The position numbers and the translations under genes were made by a program. Under the pieces are notes generated by a model. It did no database searches. It was not told the origin of the DNA and was given only the letters and a program-made list of their open reading frames with translations. From Gelatoporia subvermispora B (lineage: Eukaryota > Basidiomycota > Agaricomycetes > Polyporales > Gelatoporiaceae): a stretch of 64,000 nt of DNA. Of the stretch, positions 38,847-51,151 are shown one piece after another (position 1 is the first letter of the stretch; each line of letters starts with the position of its first letter). The stretch spans positions 62,001 through 126,000 of the forward strand of contig KB445821.1 in the NCBI GenBank assembly GCA_000320605.2, given 5' to 3'.

Positions 38847-39360
38847 TGCGTTAGGGATCGTTTCGTATCAGAGAGGAAGGCTCGGGGCGATTGAGTCTGC
38901 AGCGACTCGTAGAATTTTCAATTGTCGATGTCCCGACTTGGTCCCGACATTGCCAGTAGCGTCATATATACACATAGTGAGTTTGCGGTGTGGCACGACA
39001 AGGAGTGGCCATCGAAGGCCACAATCTGCGACAACAAAAGCGACAGAGGTCTGTAGCGCCAGGCTATAGTGCTTTTCGGCTGCTTGCGGGGGGCGTGGCG
39101 GTGGCAACGCAAGCTGTGCAGTGAACGCGTACTACTAAATGGACAATCCAGAATCAACCTATTAGTCTGATGCCTTTATATTGCTGTCGACTCAAGCTAC
39201 TTGGCCTGTGTCCAGCGCGCTGTAACCGTGCTTCCAGCGGGAGTGGTGCCCAAGAATGAGAGGATGTAGCAGTGGTGTTAGTCAATTCAAAATGATGCAA
39301 ATTGAGTAAGCGGAACTATCATCATAAACAAGGCAAGAATCCCAAGGCGAGTTATGACCA
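38847..39360. other. Duplicated spacer
   Basis: Similar to 34977-35453 with small indels. No gene. Confidence 0.5.
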
Positions 39361-41527
39361 CTACAGGGAACATCTGCTGCGAGGCGTCACCTCAACCGAT
39401 AGCTCCGCCCTCTTAATTACGAAGTAATCCTTCAACTTGCTCTCATACGAATCTACGTCGTAGCCAGGCGCAAAGCGAAGCTCCAAACGCTGGAGGGTAT
39501 GGCAGACTACCATTCGCATCTCCTGCAGAGCCAGATTCTTGCCCACGCAGTTCGAAGGCCCGAATGAGAACGGGATAAACGCGTTGGAATTGTAGACAAA
39601 TGTGCTTTCGTCGATACCAGCCTCCTGCGGGGTCATCTCGCCGGTTGCGATGAGCCAACGATCGGGCCAGAAGGATGTGGTATACGGTGCGAAGTTGCGA
39701 GGGTCTCGGTTCATGGAGTACGTCGGGATGATTGTAAAGGTACTTTCCGGTATATAGCTGGGTACTGGCGGTATCATCAGATAGCAGTCGACTCGCCCAA
39801 ATATTAATCTACTCACTAGGAGCCAACGACCTTACCACCGGGGGGACAAACGCGCTGGCTCCCGCCGGGAACAACGGGCAACAGGCGCAGAGCTTCATTT
39901 CTGTGCAGACCATAAGGCTCTGGAATATACATATGAATATTTGACAACATACATCACAGCGTTGAGAATCGGCATATTCTGATGATGCTCCGTGTCGAGA
40001 GCGTTCTCGCCAAGTGGGTAGTACTTGTCAATCTCTACCTGGAGACGCTTGTACTCGGCAGGGTTCGCGAGGAGAAGGTAGAATAGATTCGTCAGCGCGT
40101 TTGCCGTGGTATCTGATCCGGCGAGGATGGCAAGGATCCCGTCGTTGACAACATGAGAAAGGGGGCGTCCCCGCTTGCCTGAGCCGTCTTCATTATTCTA
40201 CGAGAGTAAAAGTTAGACATCGTGAATGAGATTAAACAACACCACTGACGAGGTAATAAAAGAGATCCTTGTGTAACGATCCTCGCTCCACACGCCGATT
40301 TGCGCGATCTGTGCAATAATTGCGGAATTTCTAGATGTTTCGGCCGATCCCCAGAGGTATCATTTTCTTCACATACATTGCTAGCCATGGCATGTATGAA
40401 AAGAACTGGCCGGCCCTATTTGTCAGAAGCATGAGGCGAAGTTGATTGTCCACAATGACATCGATCTTACTCTTGACTGTCCTGCATTATACTCCATACG
40501 CCCTCAATGTCTCCGTCTGCAAGCATGTGAGACCCTTCTCCGAATCTAGGTAGCCTTGGCTCAAGACTCTGGGCTCTCGGAACTGGCGGACTTACGCTAT
40601 ACGACTAATCACATCGAATCTGGGCCAAGCCATCCGCAGCTCAGTTGGGTTACAGATAGTCTAGATATTCACGACTTACGTGAACCAGCTAAAGTAGGTT
40701 CCAAGATCGAAGCTTCCCGTCTTTTTGCCCACTACGTCCACGAGTTCCTCCACAAATCCTGCGACAATTTGCTCATAGTCTTTGAGTGCCGTAGAAGTGA
40801 AACCGCGGTTCCATAGCTTGCGCATCGCCGAATGGTCGTCACCAGACATGGAAATAAGAGACATAATACGTGGGTATAGGCCGCGCGCTTGATATGCTGT
40901 GGAAGGAAAACCATGGTCTAATCTCCTCAGCACGTGAGACCTATTGTAAGCACACACTGTCGCACTTGGGGAGGCTAGCGGTGCCAAGCATACCGGGAAT
41001 TGCAGAGGGGTCGCGAATGGATAGTGCGTTTGGTCCTATACAACATCGGATGAGCGATCGAGTCTAGATACGGGTGAAGGTAGACTTACCAACACGAACA
41101 ATGTCACCATAACGTCCATGTAGTTGATCGATATGCATGTGCGAGGATCCTCCCAGAGCAACACGTGTAAACGCGACGCGAGTGACTTTGTGCAGAAGCG
41201 GACCAGGGTATCGTGCTAGAGGATGAAATGGAGACAGATGGTATATCGTAATAGAGCTAGCAAGAATCGCCCAGTACACAAGGGACGTAACCCAGATCCA
41301 GAGTAGTGAGCCATCATGAGACGTGAAGGCAGAAAGCAAGACAGGCGGGACGACAAGGATCGCAAGATGAACAAGTGGTTCTTTAGGCTCGTATCGCCTG
41401 AAGGTCCAGTGCGCAATATAAGGACACGTTATAGGAAATCATCCATGTGAGATCAACCGGTACTCGCGATGGACGCGATGGCTACAATCGGGATGGACTT
41501 CATCTCCAGGGGTTGAAGAACTGCCAT
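39361..41527 (-). pseudogene. Cytochrome P450 pseudogene (P450-3)
   Basis: A tandem duplicate of P450-2 with nearly all exons recognisable: MAVLQPLEMKSIPIVAIASI (start 41527), HPLARYPGPLLHK, LRHSKT/STALKDYE, AGSDTT, INEALRLLP, FWPDRWL and FSFGPSNCVGKNLA, with a stop at 39361. Three lesions disable it. The intron 1 donor is GC instead of GT (41467-41466). The intron 1 acceptor, CTTAG in P450-2, reads CTTAT before the exon at about 41415. An in-frame TAG (40333-40331) replaces a codon in exon 7, just before KFRNYC. Retaining intron 1 runs into a stop within a few codons. The heme-binding region is still perfect, so inactivation looks recent. Confidence 0.92.
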
Positions 41528-42135
41528 GGTGGCGGGGTGCTCACATTACGTCGTGAGACAAGTAATGGCTGAAGGAGTCGGTATACACAGTCTCCTAAAT
41601 CTCTTCGAGATATGGGTGTCCCAGCGAGCGTCCTGTTGGCCGTTAACCCACACTGGAGGCGGCGTCAGACTCTGGAGGCTATGCAACAGATTCTCCACGT
41701 CGAGAAGCGCAGTTAGACTTCCGTACACGCGATGTGTCCCAAGCCGCGGGTATATCCCACAATGCGGATTCGAACCGCTGTGAATCCCGTCAAGATTCGA
41801 CAGTGCCGGGGGTACATGGCAAACCGCTCCTCACCCGAGATCGCCGTTTGACAACCACTCCACGAGACATCGAGACGCGCACATATCCGTTACAGCACCT
41901 TCTATGAGTCTCGATACTGGTTCGTTCTAATGACTGTCTTGAGGGGAAAGTTCTTCAGAACGAGTGGCTTTGCAAGTCTCTCGCACTCACATCTCCGCCT
42001 GGACATGCTAAGTTAGACGCTGTATATCCTGAGCGAGGCAAACATTGCTCGTGCGTAGCCGATTTGAAGCAGACGATAGGAAGATAACGAGAGAAAGCAG
42101 GGTGGAGAAGAAGATAACGAGGGAAAGTATCTCTT

Positions 42136-42744
42136 TGCTATTGCAAGGCTAGAACTCGGAGCCCGATTTGAACGTCGAGAGCGTGCCTCCGGGTGTCCCG
42201 GGTCGTACATAGAAGGCATCTTGGGGTCCTCGTATTGATCTTCCCTAATTTAAAGATTTCCCATGTCTCCATCCCACCCTCCAACCGGTATCTAGGACCA
42301 CTACCTAGGATAATTATCATTCGAATTGGAACCATCCATAATGAACCCGAGCACCACACAGCGATTCTCAGTGAGCGTGAGCGTTGTATGAGTCATCTGA
42401 TTCAGGCCTTTGCCCAGTTTAACCTCGAAAAAACGCCAAATGAAGGTCCTAGTGGTGATATACACGAGCCGACAACCACCCAACTCAAGTCGAGGTCAGC
42501 TGCGAACATCGCTAAAAATGGACCCAACCGTATTTCCAGTTCACATAGCACGACGGCAGTGACTGGCGCCAACACGTATTGTACACTGATATCACTGCGG
42601 CTTATAATGTTACTGGCGAGGTAATGTACTTAAATCGATAACGACCTCCAGCTGCTCTGTAGATTGTGCATGTGGTCAGGTGAGATTGGATCAGGTAACC
42701 CACGGTGAGTTCAAGATATCTTTCATCAGACATCTGCACTCATG
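42136..42744. other. Spacer after the duplication
   Basis: Unique sequence between the end of unit 2 and the 3' end of DUF6534 copy E. The 143-codon open frame at 42193-42624 matches nothing I know. Confidence 0.4.
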
Positions 42745-44692
42745 TCATCCTAGCAACGCTCGATCAGTCTTTTCTAAAGAAGCCCATTGTGACGAACACA
42801 CCATGCTTGACTTTGTACCTGGCGTCCTGTCGAATGGATGGCCCCTAACGATGATGGTCGACGATCGGGGAGATTGTAGATCTGAGCGCTCGAGCAAGCT
42901 GGGATTAAGCGTCAAACCCGAGTTCATGTGACGCAGCTTCTCCCGCGCGTTGAGACTGGGATGCAGACGTCGAGTGGTCAGCATCAGCATCGGAATACCT
43001 ACTTGTAAAGGCTCACGTTGCGAGAACCGAGTTCACGTAGCCTATGGGAGATCAGCAAGGCCTTGGAGCATAGTCGAGGAAGTGTCACTCACACTTGCTG
43101 ATGAGGCAGAACGGAACAGATAGCCAAAGCGTCTTTGGGAATACGGTGGTCTACGACATAACTAATCTCTCCAAATCTGGACACTCCAGGGCTCACCAGA
43201 ATTATTGCGCACGTCGACACCATGCTGGAGGAGGTCAGAAAGTCGTATGTCCAATCCTCAAAGGACGCACGATGTCAGAACGCCGGTATTTACTGTGTAC
43301 ATGACGATCACATTGATTAGCCGGTCGGTTCTGCGCATGCAGGAAGCGATCAGCAGCATTCAGCTGAACATAATATCTAAGGCTCAACTTGAGCATCCCT
43401 GATCGTATCTTGCGCAGATAGTAGCACAGCGAGGCCGAGATCACGAAATCATTGGCCATGCTGCATCCAATACCTGCTATGGGTGACCACTGCGAATCGA
43501 CTGTCATTAGGTAGTACCAGCATCGGGATAATGATGACTCACCGACACTTTCGCAAGGGTTATTTCCAGGTGACTCTTTGATCTAACAAGATGTCAGTGA
43601 TGCTTCTCAGACATGCTCCGGACGTACATACATCTCGAAGGCATAGACTGTAGTCGAATAAGCTATTAGGGGTGTAACCTGAGCATGTTTAAAGAGACGT
43701 ACATATGCCAAGAGCTAAGGGACATGCTGGTGAGTAGGAGGCTGATCTTGTTACAAGAAGCAGCCTACTGAATTGCGCCAGTGCCAGGATAACCTTTCAA
43801 TACTGCATCAAGATCAGATTTCGGATGAGAACATGGAGAGCTTACGATAATGACTGGGATGAAAATGTTGCCTTCGCTTGCTGTATGGCAATGACTCAAC
43901 ATGGAAAGCGACTCCTATTTATTGCGGTCTCCTTACTTCTGTACACGCGTAGACCGAAGAAACTGTTCCAATGGGTTGGGTCATTGCCTTTGAGCGTGGA
44001 TCCTGGAGCTCACCATTGTACCATCAGGCCCATGGAGATCTGAGAGCTATTAAAATTGGGAGATTGTATCTCAAAGAAGGGCGCACTGTGATCGCGACAT
44101 CCTCCTGCGTTGCGGAGTGCCGCATTATTCAGATGTTGTACACCAGAGGAAATTTGACCTACCGCAATTCCACTGTTATCTCGCATATCAGTGACATCCT
44201 TCTGGTGTGCAAGACAAACATACGGTGGGACCAGTTCATTAGCCGAGAGGTTCCCGTAATTGATAACTAGGGACCACCACGAACTGTACAGAATAAAGGC
44301 GAGCTGTAATGTATCCATGATTCTATATCGAATGATGAGCGTGCCTCAAGTGGGTAATGAAAAAGTTCTACTTACACAAGGGCAGTTACCTGCAGCCGTC
44401 GCAAACATGTAATATGGCAAATGAGAAGCAGAAGCAGGCTCACAAATATCTTTAGAATTCTCCGATCATCCCAATAATGTCCGTAGTAGATATAAGCTTG
44501 TAGGGCCGTAATACCATAGAACCTATGAATGCGGCAATCGTTCAGTATCGGACCGTTCAGCACCAATCATGGAGACACGGAGAAACCATTGTCTGAAACT
44601 TACACAGCACTGAAGACTACCGAGAGGAGCAGTGCTCCGCCATTAGGCACCACCAGCGACTGAATGACTTCCTCAGGAATGGGAGACGACAT
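42745..44692 (-). CDS. DUF6534-type membrane protein, copy E
   Basis: The most downstream member of the five-gene minus-strand array. Blocks: MSSPIPEEVIQSLVVPNGG (start 44692), FYGITALQAYIYYGHYWDD joined in phase, the micro-exon at 44389-44376 (VTALV), MDTLQLAFILYSSWWSLV, MANDFVISASLCYYLRKIR, RTDRLINVIVMYTVNTGVLT, GYVNSVLAT and LNAREKLRHMNSG, with a tail to a stop at 42745. The first four exons join in frame with normal splice sites. I did not resolve every intron in the middle. Membrane protein of unknown function. Confidence 0.72.
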
Positions 44693-45833
44693 CACAGAAC
44701 CAGCCCCGTCAAGAGGAGAAGAGAGAAGGTGATAGAAGGTGATACCGAGAACATCAGCCCACCCTCCCGGAAGTGCTCGAGATATGCACATACAGGCTGC
44801 GTACGTCTGTCATGCCGCGGAGATTCCATGCGTACAGACGTTGCGCAATCAGTCACCTCGGACGTCGGGCTCCGCATTTCAATCAGTCTGAGGGCCGCGT
44901 GAGCCCCGCATAGACAGGCCGATCCTCGAGACCGCATTTAATGCGCCAATTAGTTCGCGGGTTCCCAGAAGCATTGGTAGGCGCATTGATATGAACGTCC
45001 ATGTGGGCAGTGCGTGCATCACGGCTCCGCTCAACGGCCTCGGACTAGCAACGGGCCAGCATGCGTATTGATGGCTATTGCACTCGCGACCTGTCAATAC
45101 TCTGATGTATTGCGTCGCGCTGCCAATGATGAGTATGTGATAGATTAGCGTTTTGGTGACTCGATGTGCGTGAAACAGGGTAGGTCGTCGCACGGATGCT
45201 GCTCACGGATGCTGTTTCATTCCGTATCCACTGAGCTACAAAGACGTTGAGAGGGACTGAGCTGGTCTCCATCATGGGCAGCGCAGAGGTTCGACTGTGA
45301 CCGTGGGAGAAGTATCATATGACAAGCCCCCTGGGCGCTCAGTATGAGCGACGATGTTCGATTCCCTCGTTGTATGGAGTTATAGCTTGTGCGTGCATGC
45401 TGGATGTATTAGTTCTGGTCAGTATGTGTGGCAGCGACTCGGTGTTTGTCAGAGCTACGTTAGGTCTGCGCGGAAGGGAGAGACGCGGTTCCCTCAATCA
45501 GGTTCCGCTAACAGGTATCACTGTTTGACAGATGTGATGCAGGATTCTCTGGCATGTGTAATTCACCAGAGGTACAGTCACTCAGGGTCAGGGCGCACTG
45601 TAGGAGGTCGATACAGTCTGTCCTAGTTGGCCACCATAATGTTCAATACTTCAAACGATCCACAGGCGGAATACAAACGATCTCGATAACGTCGCAGAGT
45701 ACCTGCTCCGCAGGTAGAGCATCGTCCACTAAATGGGCAACCAGCCCGGCTCACAAAGGTACCTCTCATCCATAGCTCAGACACTTATGACCATGCCATA
45801 CTAGTCGCATCGCCCAGTGAGCTTGTTGACTGG
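44693..45833. other. Spacer between array copies E and F
   Basis: It presumably holds the copy E promoter. The open frames at 45319-45775 (plus) carry no motif I recognise. Confidence 0.45.
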
Positions 45834-47823
45834 TCACGTTCGGAGGCATATAAGACTTACACTGGTCAACTTCTTCGACGGAACGCTGTACACGGGAGCA
45901 GCGAGGCGCACCTCCGAGACGACCTGCAGTAAGATAAGACGTTAGCAATGTCTCACCAGCATATCACAGAGCACAATGCGGTGTCGACTCACCAATGCCG
46001 AGGGACGATCAGGCTGTGTGCTTTCATAATGCACAAACATGCTGTGGTCAAGCGGAGGTCCGGAATGTATGTTGCGCAGGTTGGCGCGTGCGTTGAGGCT
46101 GTCCAGTGAACTATCTCAGTGACTATTATGTACTTAAGAGTCTACCTGGGAGGGCTTGCTTACGTGGAAAGAACCGAATTTACATAGCCTGGGCTGTTGT
46201 CAGATGTGACGCTACCACCGGATGAGGAGATACCCACATTTGCTGACAAGAGAGAATGGAATTGCGAGCCATAAGCTTTCACTAAATGCGACGGTCTGCG
46301 CCCAAAGTGAAGTAGCTCCATAACGTCTCATCCACGCAATGGCCTTACCAAAACAATAGCGAACACTGCAACCACGCTGTAGAGATGTCAGCACGGATAT
46401 TTATTTGAGGACACTAGAGCTCACGAGGTCAGGAGGCCAGTATTGACTATATACATGATGATCACACTGATCAGCCTGTCCGACCTTAAGATGTCAAAGA
46501 GTTGGATGCAATACGTAGAGCCTAAGTCTGCATCTCACTTGAGTAACCCGGAGCTGAACCTGCGCAGATAGCAACACAGGGAGATTGTAATGAGAAAGTC
46601 CGCCGTCATGCTGCACGCAAGCCCAGTTGCAGCAGCCCACTGCGGTGAAGCCATGGGCAGTCAGAATATGATCAAGGGCGAATTCAACGTACGGATACTT
46701 CCGAGAGTGCTGGAGCAAATTGGGTTCTTTCACTGCGCTGCGGTAAGAAAACGCATCGTACGGGACAGAGAATACCTGCATAAAGGTAGCATAGACTGTA
46801 GCATCGTGCAAGTCAGTATGCTCCCGGAGTCATCTTTTATGACACTGACAAATTCCGAATGCTAGGAGTACGAAGAACGCTCTCGTGAGTCCATCGTGAA
46901 GATGCGTACAAGTAGCGATGTACCAAATTGTGCCAATGAAAGGCCAATCTTGTGACCTTATCAGCATACATATCAAGGATTCCGCAAATTAAAGACGAAC
47001 GATCAATATCGGGATGATCATATTTCCTTGGCTCGCTTGGCAGTCCGTTAGCTTTCTAAATCACCTGCATGCATGCTGTCGTACTTCTCCACACACGCAT
47101 CGCGAAGAAGCTGCATCAAGATTGAACTCTATGTGTTGTGATTGGCCGAGTAATGTTTTACCTCTGGACGAGAAGACCCATACAAATCTGTTACAAAGGA
47201 AGCCCAAATAGGTATCACGTCTTTTGTATCACAGCAATGGACTCACAGTCACTGCGATATCTGCCTGATTGGACGATGTAACAACACGTTAGGATGTACA
47301 ATACATGATTCCACCTACTGCGATTCCTCTGTACCAGGGTCAACCAAGATTCGCGGCCTCGAATTAGGTGCTCACGGGGGTATCAATTCGATCGATTGAA
47401 AGTTGCCGTAGTTGGTAACGAGTGACCACCAGGCGCTGTAGATACTGAAGACGATTTGCACTGTATCGAAGGTTCTGCCACGTTCCATGAATATCGCTCG
47501 TGTATATGGTTCATATCGGGATACCTACGCTAGAACTCCAACCCACAGACATGCTATTACCGTCACTCGCTGGGATGAAGGCAGCGGTCACTCACGAAGA
47601 CCTTCAGCAATGACCGGTCATTCCAGTACCGGTCGTAATATATGTACGTCTGTAGGACCGTGATCCCGTAGAGCCTGTATTTGGTGCAGTATCAATGTTG
47701 ACATGCATTACTGGAACCGAGATCAGGAGCTTACAAAGCGTTAAAAACAGCCGAAAGAAAAAGTGCGCCCCCGTTAGGCTCCACGAAGGAATGTATAAGG
47801 CCTTCTGAGTCGGGCACAGACAT
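45834..47823 (-). pseudogene. DUF6534-type membrane protein, copy F (micro-exon acceptor lost)
   Basis: Blocks: MSVPDSEGLIHSFVEPNGG (start 47823), LYGITVLQTYIYYDRYWND, the micro-exon sequence at 47542-47529 (VGVLA), FDTVQIVFSIYSAWWSLV, SMTADFLITISLCCYLRRF, RSDRLISVIIMYIVNTGLLT and LNARANLRNIHSG. The 3' end at 45834 assumes one more intron in the tail. The 14-nt micro-exon has a normal donor (GTAGGT), but the two bases before it are GG, not AG. Skipping it shifts the frame. Otherwise the copy is well preserved, so this may be a recent loss, a non-standard splice or a sequencing error. Confidence 0.65.
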
Positions 47824-49254
47824 GGCAGAAATGCCCCGTCGAGGGGAGTGGTTCGAAGGAGTGATGGGACGAGAACGCAATTTGAGCGACAAGATATACA
47901 GCGCCCATTCTTGCCTGCCATGTGGAAGAGAGATTCGACAATATATCACCTGCCATAAAGCTACAGATCCGTTGGATATCCCCGCGCCCCCATGAAAAAA
48001 GTTGGCGCGCCTTGTTCACATCACAGTAAGTTGAGATGGGTACAAATGGTCTTCCTGAGACCTCCTAGACCATCGGGCTTCTCAAGAACGGTATAAATGA
48101 ACGTTGAGCTGGATGGGCAGGTAATTATAAGACATAAGGTAACCGATGACGTGCCTCTGACTGCGTCGACTGGATCGACACGAGGAGAGTATAGCCGTTG
48201 CCACTCCTGTCAGACAGCCTGGTGATGGCAGTTGTTCTGGAAGCTGTGCATAATCACTGTCAAAGTCTGGCTACTTCGAACAAATATCGCATGCACGTCG
48301 TTTCAGTATTGTAAAGAGACTTCAAGCAGGAGCTGCAGCCCTGACAAAGTCAGAGCGAATCTGGCAAATCATCCTTGAGCGACGGCAGGCGCTATCCTCG
48401 GTGCTTGTGGCTATGAAGTCGTGGGATGTGCTGACCTAAATCGCATGTTGTCTTTGTCATTCCCGTATGAGCGCCTGCGGATTGAACGCTACACCAAAGG
48501 TTCAGCGCGAATTCTCCAAAATTCGGGCTGCCTGGCTGACAGCTCTGACATTTGCCTTTGTCTCCGCTGTCGTGAACCTCTAATTGGTGTATCCTGCGCA
48601 CTGACTTCTGTTTCCCTGTCGACTATCTCATCTATTTACCATTTAATTATCGACGTAACAATCGTCGTCGAGTGCCTCCCCGGTCCCAAGATTGGCAGGG
48701 TGGCTTCTCAAGCACCCGTATCTTGGAGGGTGTGAGACATATAAGTCGTCTCACAACCGTTGGCTCCCTGCACGAGCGGACGAAATCGCAATCAACCCAG
48801 TCGTTTCTCGGTTTCTCAGCCATTCACGGAGGGCCTCCGACATTGCAACAGGCGTACCTGAAGATACCAAGATTGTGTACAATTTCTACGGTGATACAAA
48901 CGTATATACAGAGATACAGTAGTCCCATGATATTCTCAAACATATCCAGTATGTAACTGTCCTGGGTTTTGATTCGGCAAGCGCTCTCTAGCATGCGTTC
49001 ATAGTGATGAGGAAGGATACTGGAGTGAATGCGGTGGAGGAGTCCCATAATGTTCAGACAGTGGACTCATCGCTCCCATATACTTCAAAGGGCTGTGTCT
49101 TGAACAGATCCTAATGATGCACGGTGATCTATGAATGACAGCTCCGCGAGTCTAAAATAGTCGACACACCTCGGATGGCTTGTCTTCATTCGCACCATCC
49201 CGTATGATGTCCAAACAGTGCGTTGCGTGAACGCCCGAGATGCCCTGCGATGGA
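47824..49254. other. Spacer between array copies F and G
   Basis: Nothing I can assign. The open frames at 48421-48956 (plus) overlap one another and have no motif. Confidence 0.45.
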
Positions 49255-51151
49255 TCAGAAAAATGCCAAACAAACTATTATCTTCAGAAACCGCACACTA
49301 TCATGCCTCCCCGTTGAGAAAGCAATGCCTGGTGCGCGAATGCGACCGGTCACATCCGTTGTGAATTGCACACCGTCGCTGGTCATTGTGATGGCACCTG
49401 CGGGCATGTTGCGAAGTTTGATGCGGGCGTTCAAGCTTTTGCAGAGATAAGTATCGTTCGCTATGCACAATTGGAAGGCGTACGTGGCGAGGGTTGTGTT
49501 CACATAGCCTATGCTGTGGTCAGTCAAGGTATATTGAAAATGGGTGCGAGTACCTACATTTGCTCACAAGAGAGAATGGTATAACCAGCCAGTTCGTTTT
49601 GCTGAACACGGACGACTACGAGATGTGCGTAAGTAACTATGCCATCTGATAAGCCATGTTGAATTCGGACAATAGTAATCGCGAATATGCCGACCACGCT
49701 GCGACCTCGCTCAGTAATCATCGACGTATGCAATGCGACCTGACGAACGAGGTAATGAGTCCGGTGTTGACGGTATAGATCACCAGAACTCTGATAAGCT
49801 TATCCGTCCTGACAGCGCTTTCAGTAGGGAGCCCACTGTATACCTCGTGAACTCACTTGGACATTCCGGACCGGATCTTGCGTAGATAGTAGCACAGTGC
49901 AAGCGTGATGACCAAATTTGATGCCATGCTGCAACTTAGTCCCACTGCGGTGCACCACTGTGAGGAGGCATTGGTGAGCCTTTTCACGTCCCCGGAGAAT
50001 AATGTCACGTACAACGAGTTGCGCAAACACGAGAACCGTGCCACTTCTCTGGCTGCGTCGGTGTCAGCGAGATGCAACCCGTGTGGAGGAATATGTTACA
50101 TCATCACCACATAGTCTGAAAAGCAAAGAGGGAATCAGTATGTATCTCGGTTGAGTCTCATGAACACGTACAGATACCGAATGCTGTTGAACATTATCAA
50201 TGAGCTCATTCCTGAAGCCAAAGGAGGTAGTCAATGCTTACCAAACTGTAATAGGGAAAGTGCGGTCTTAAGATCTGAGCTTCAGCGTTGGCCATCCATG
50301 ATATAGGCGGAGCGTACAATTATGAAGGGTAACACCGCATTGCGGCTCACTAGACGAGGATATAAGGAAAATTCTGCTGCAGTATTTCGAATGCTTACTG
50401 ATCCATACACGATGTGCGAAAAAACTACACCACAGTCAGATCTCAGTTGAGACGAGCTTTTCCTTCCAGAACTCTTACCACTGTACGAAAAGCCCGAGAA
50501 CTGTCTAGTGGAATGTCGTTCCTGAGCATATCGCACAAAGGAGTGCAACCTGTGCTACTCACCGTCATGATTGTCTCTGCCTGTGCACCAAGTGTCAATA
50601 ATCCACGGCTATAAGCATCATGTCAAATGTACATACCGCTATTCCACTATCCAGTGTCATGAATAAGCTACGTGAGTAACAATGAGGACATCCTGAACGC
50701 ACAATGAAAGGAGCTCTATGGAGGCCAGGTTTCCGTAGTTCGGAATGAGATACCACCAAGCGCTGTAAATCACAAATACGAGCTGCGCTGTGTCGCAGAG
50801 ACTACAAGCAAAATATGAGTCCATTCCTAAGATAACGTGACCGGAATGTACGCACGAGATAACTGCCACCTTCCAGATAGATCAGAGAGTCGAGTATTGA
50901 GTGCGCGGCAATGACTCACGAAGAGTTTCAAGTACAGCGGGTCATCGGCATACCGATCATAGTAAAGGTATGTTTGCAAGACCGTGACACCGTAAAACCT
51001 GTCAATTGCATATGACACGCACAGTTGGCCCGATGTCCAAAGGATGGATTCTGTTTACTCACAGAGAAGCGAAAGGGACTGCCAGAAAGAGCGCGCCACA
51101 GTTTGGCACAACAACGGAGCGAATCAGCTCGGCGGGAATGGGAGACTCCAT
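49255..51151 (-). CDS. DUF6534-type membrane protein, copy G
   Basis: Exons verified in phase at the 5' end: MESPIPAELIRSVVVPN (start 51151) to LFLAVPFASL, then FYGVTVLQTYLYYDRYADD, the micro-exon at 50869-50856 (VAVIS), and LCDTAQLVFVIYSAWWYL. Later blocks are SMASNLVITLALCYYLRKIR, RTDKLIRVLVIYTVNTGLIT, NWLVIPFSLVSK, YVNTTLAT and LNARIKLRNMPAG, with a tail to a stop at 49255. No inactivating change was seen in the blocks examined. The pattern of hydrophobic blocks fits a protein with about seven membrane spans; the function is unknown. Confidence 0.75.

Larger units (their letters stand above)
38516..42135. repeat. Tandem duplication, unit 2 (MYND fragment to P450-3)
   Basis: The second unit starts abruptly at 38516 with MYND-SET exon 2 sequence directly joined to the end of unit 1. 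It ends near 42135, where similarity to 38400-38510 stops. It is about 250 bases shorter than unit 1, mainly from one indel in the P450 upstream region. Confidence 0.85.

Noticed and set aside
41416..41468. A functional GC-AG intron 1 in P450-3
   Set aside because: A GC donor alone would be acceptable, but the acceptor AG is also lost and exon 7 carries a stop.
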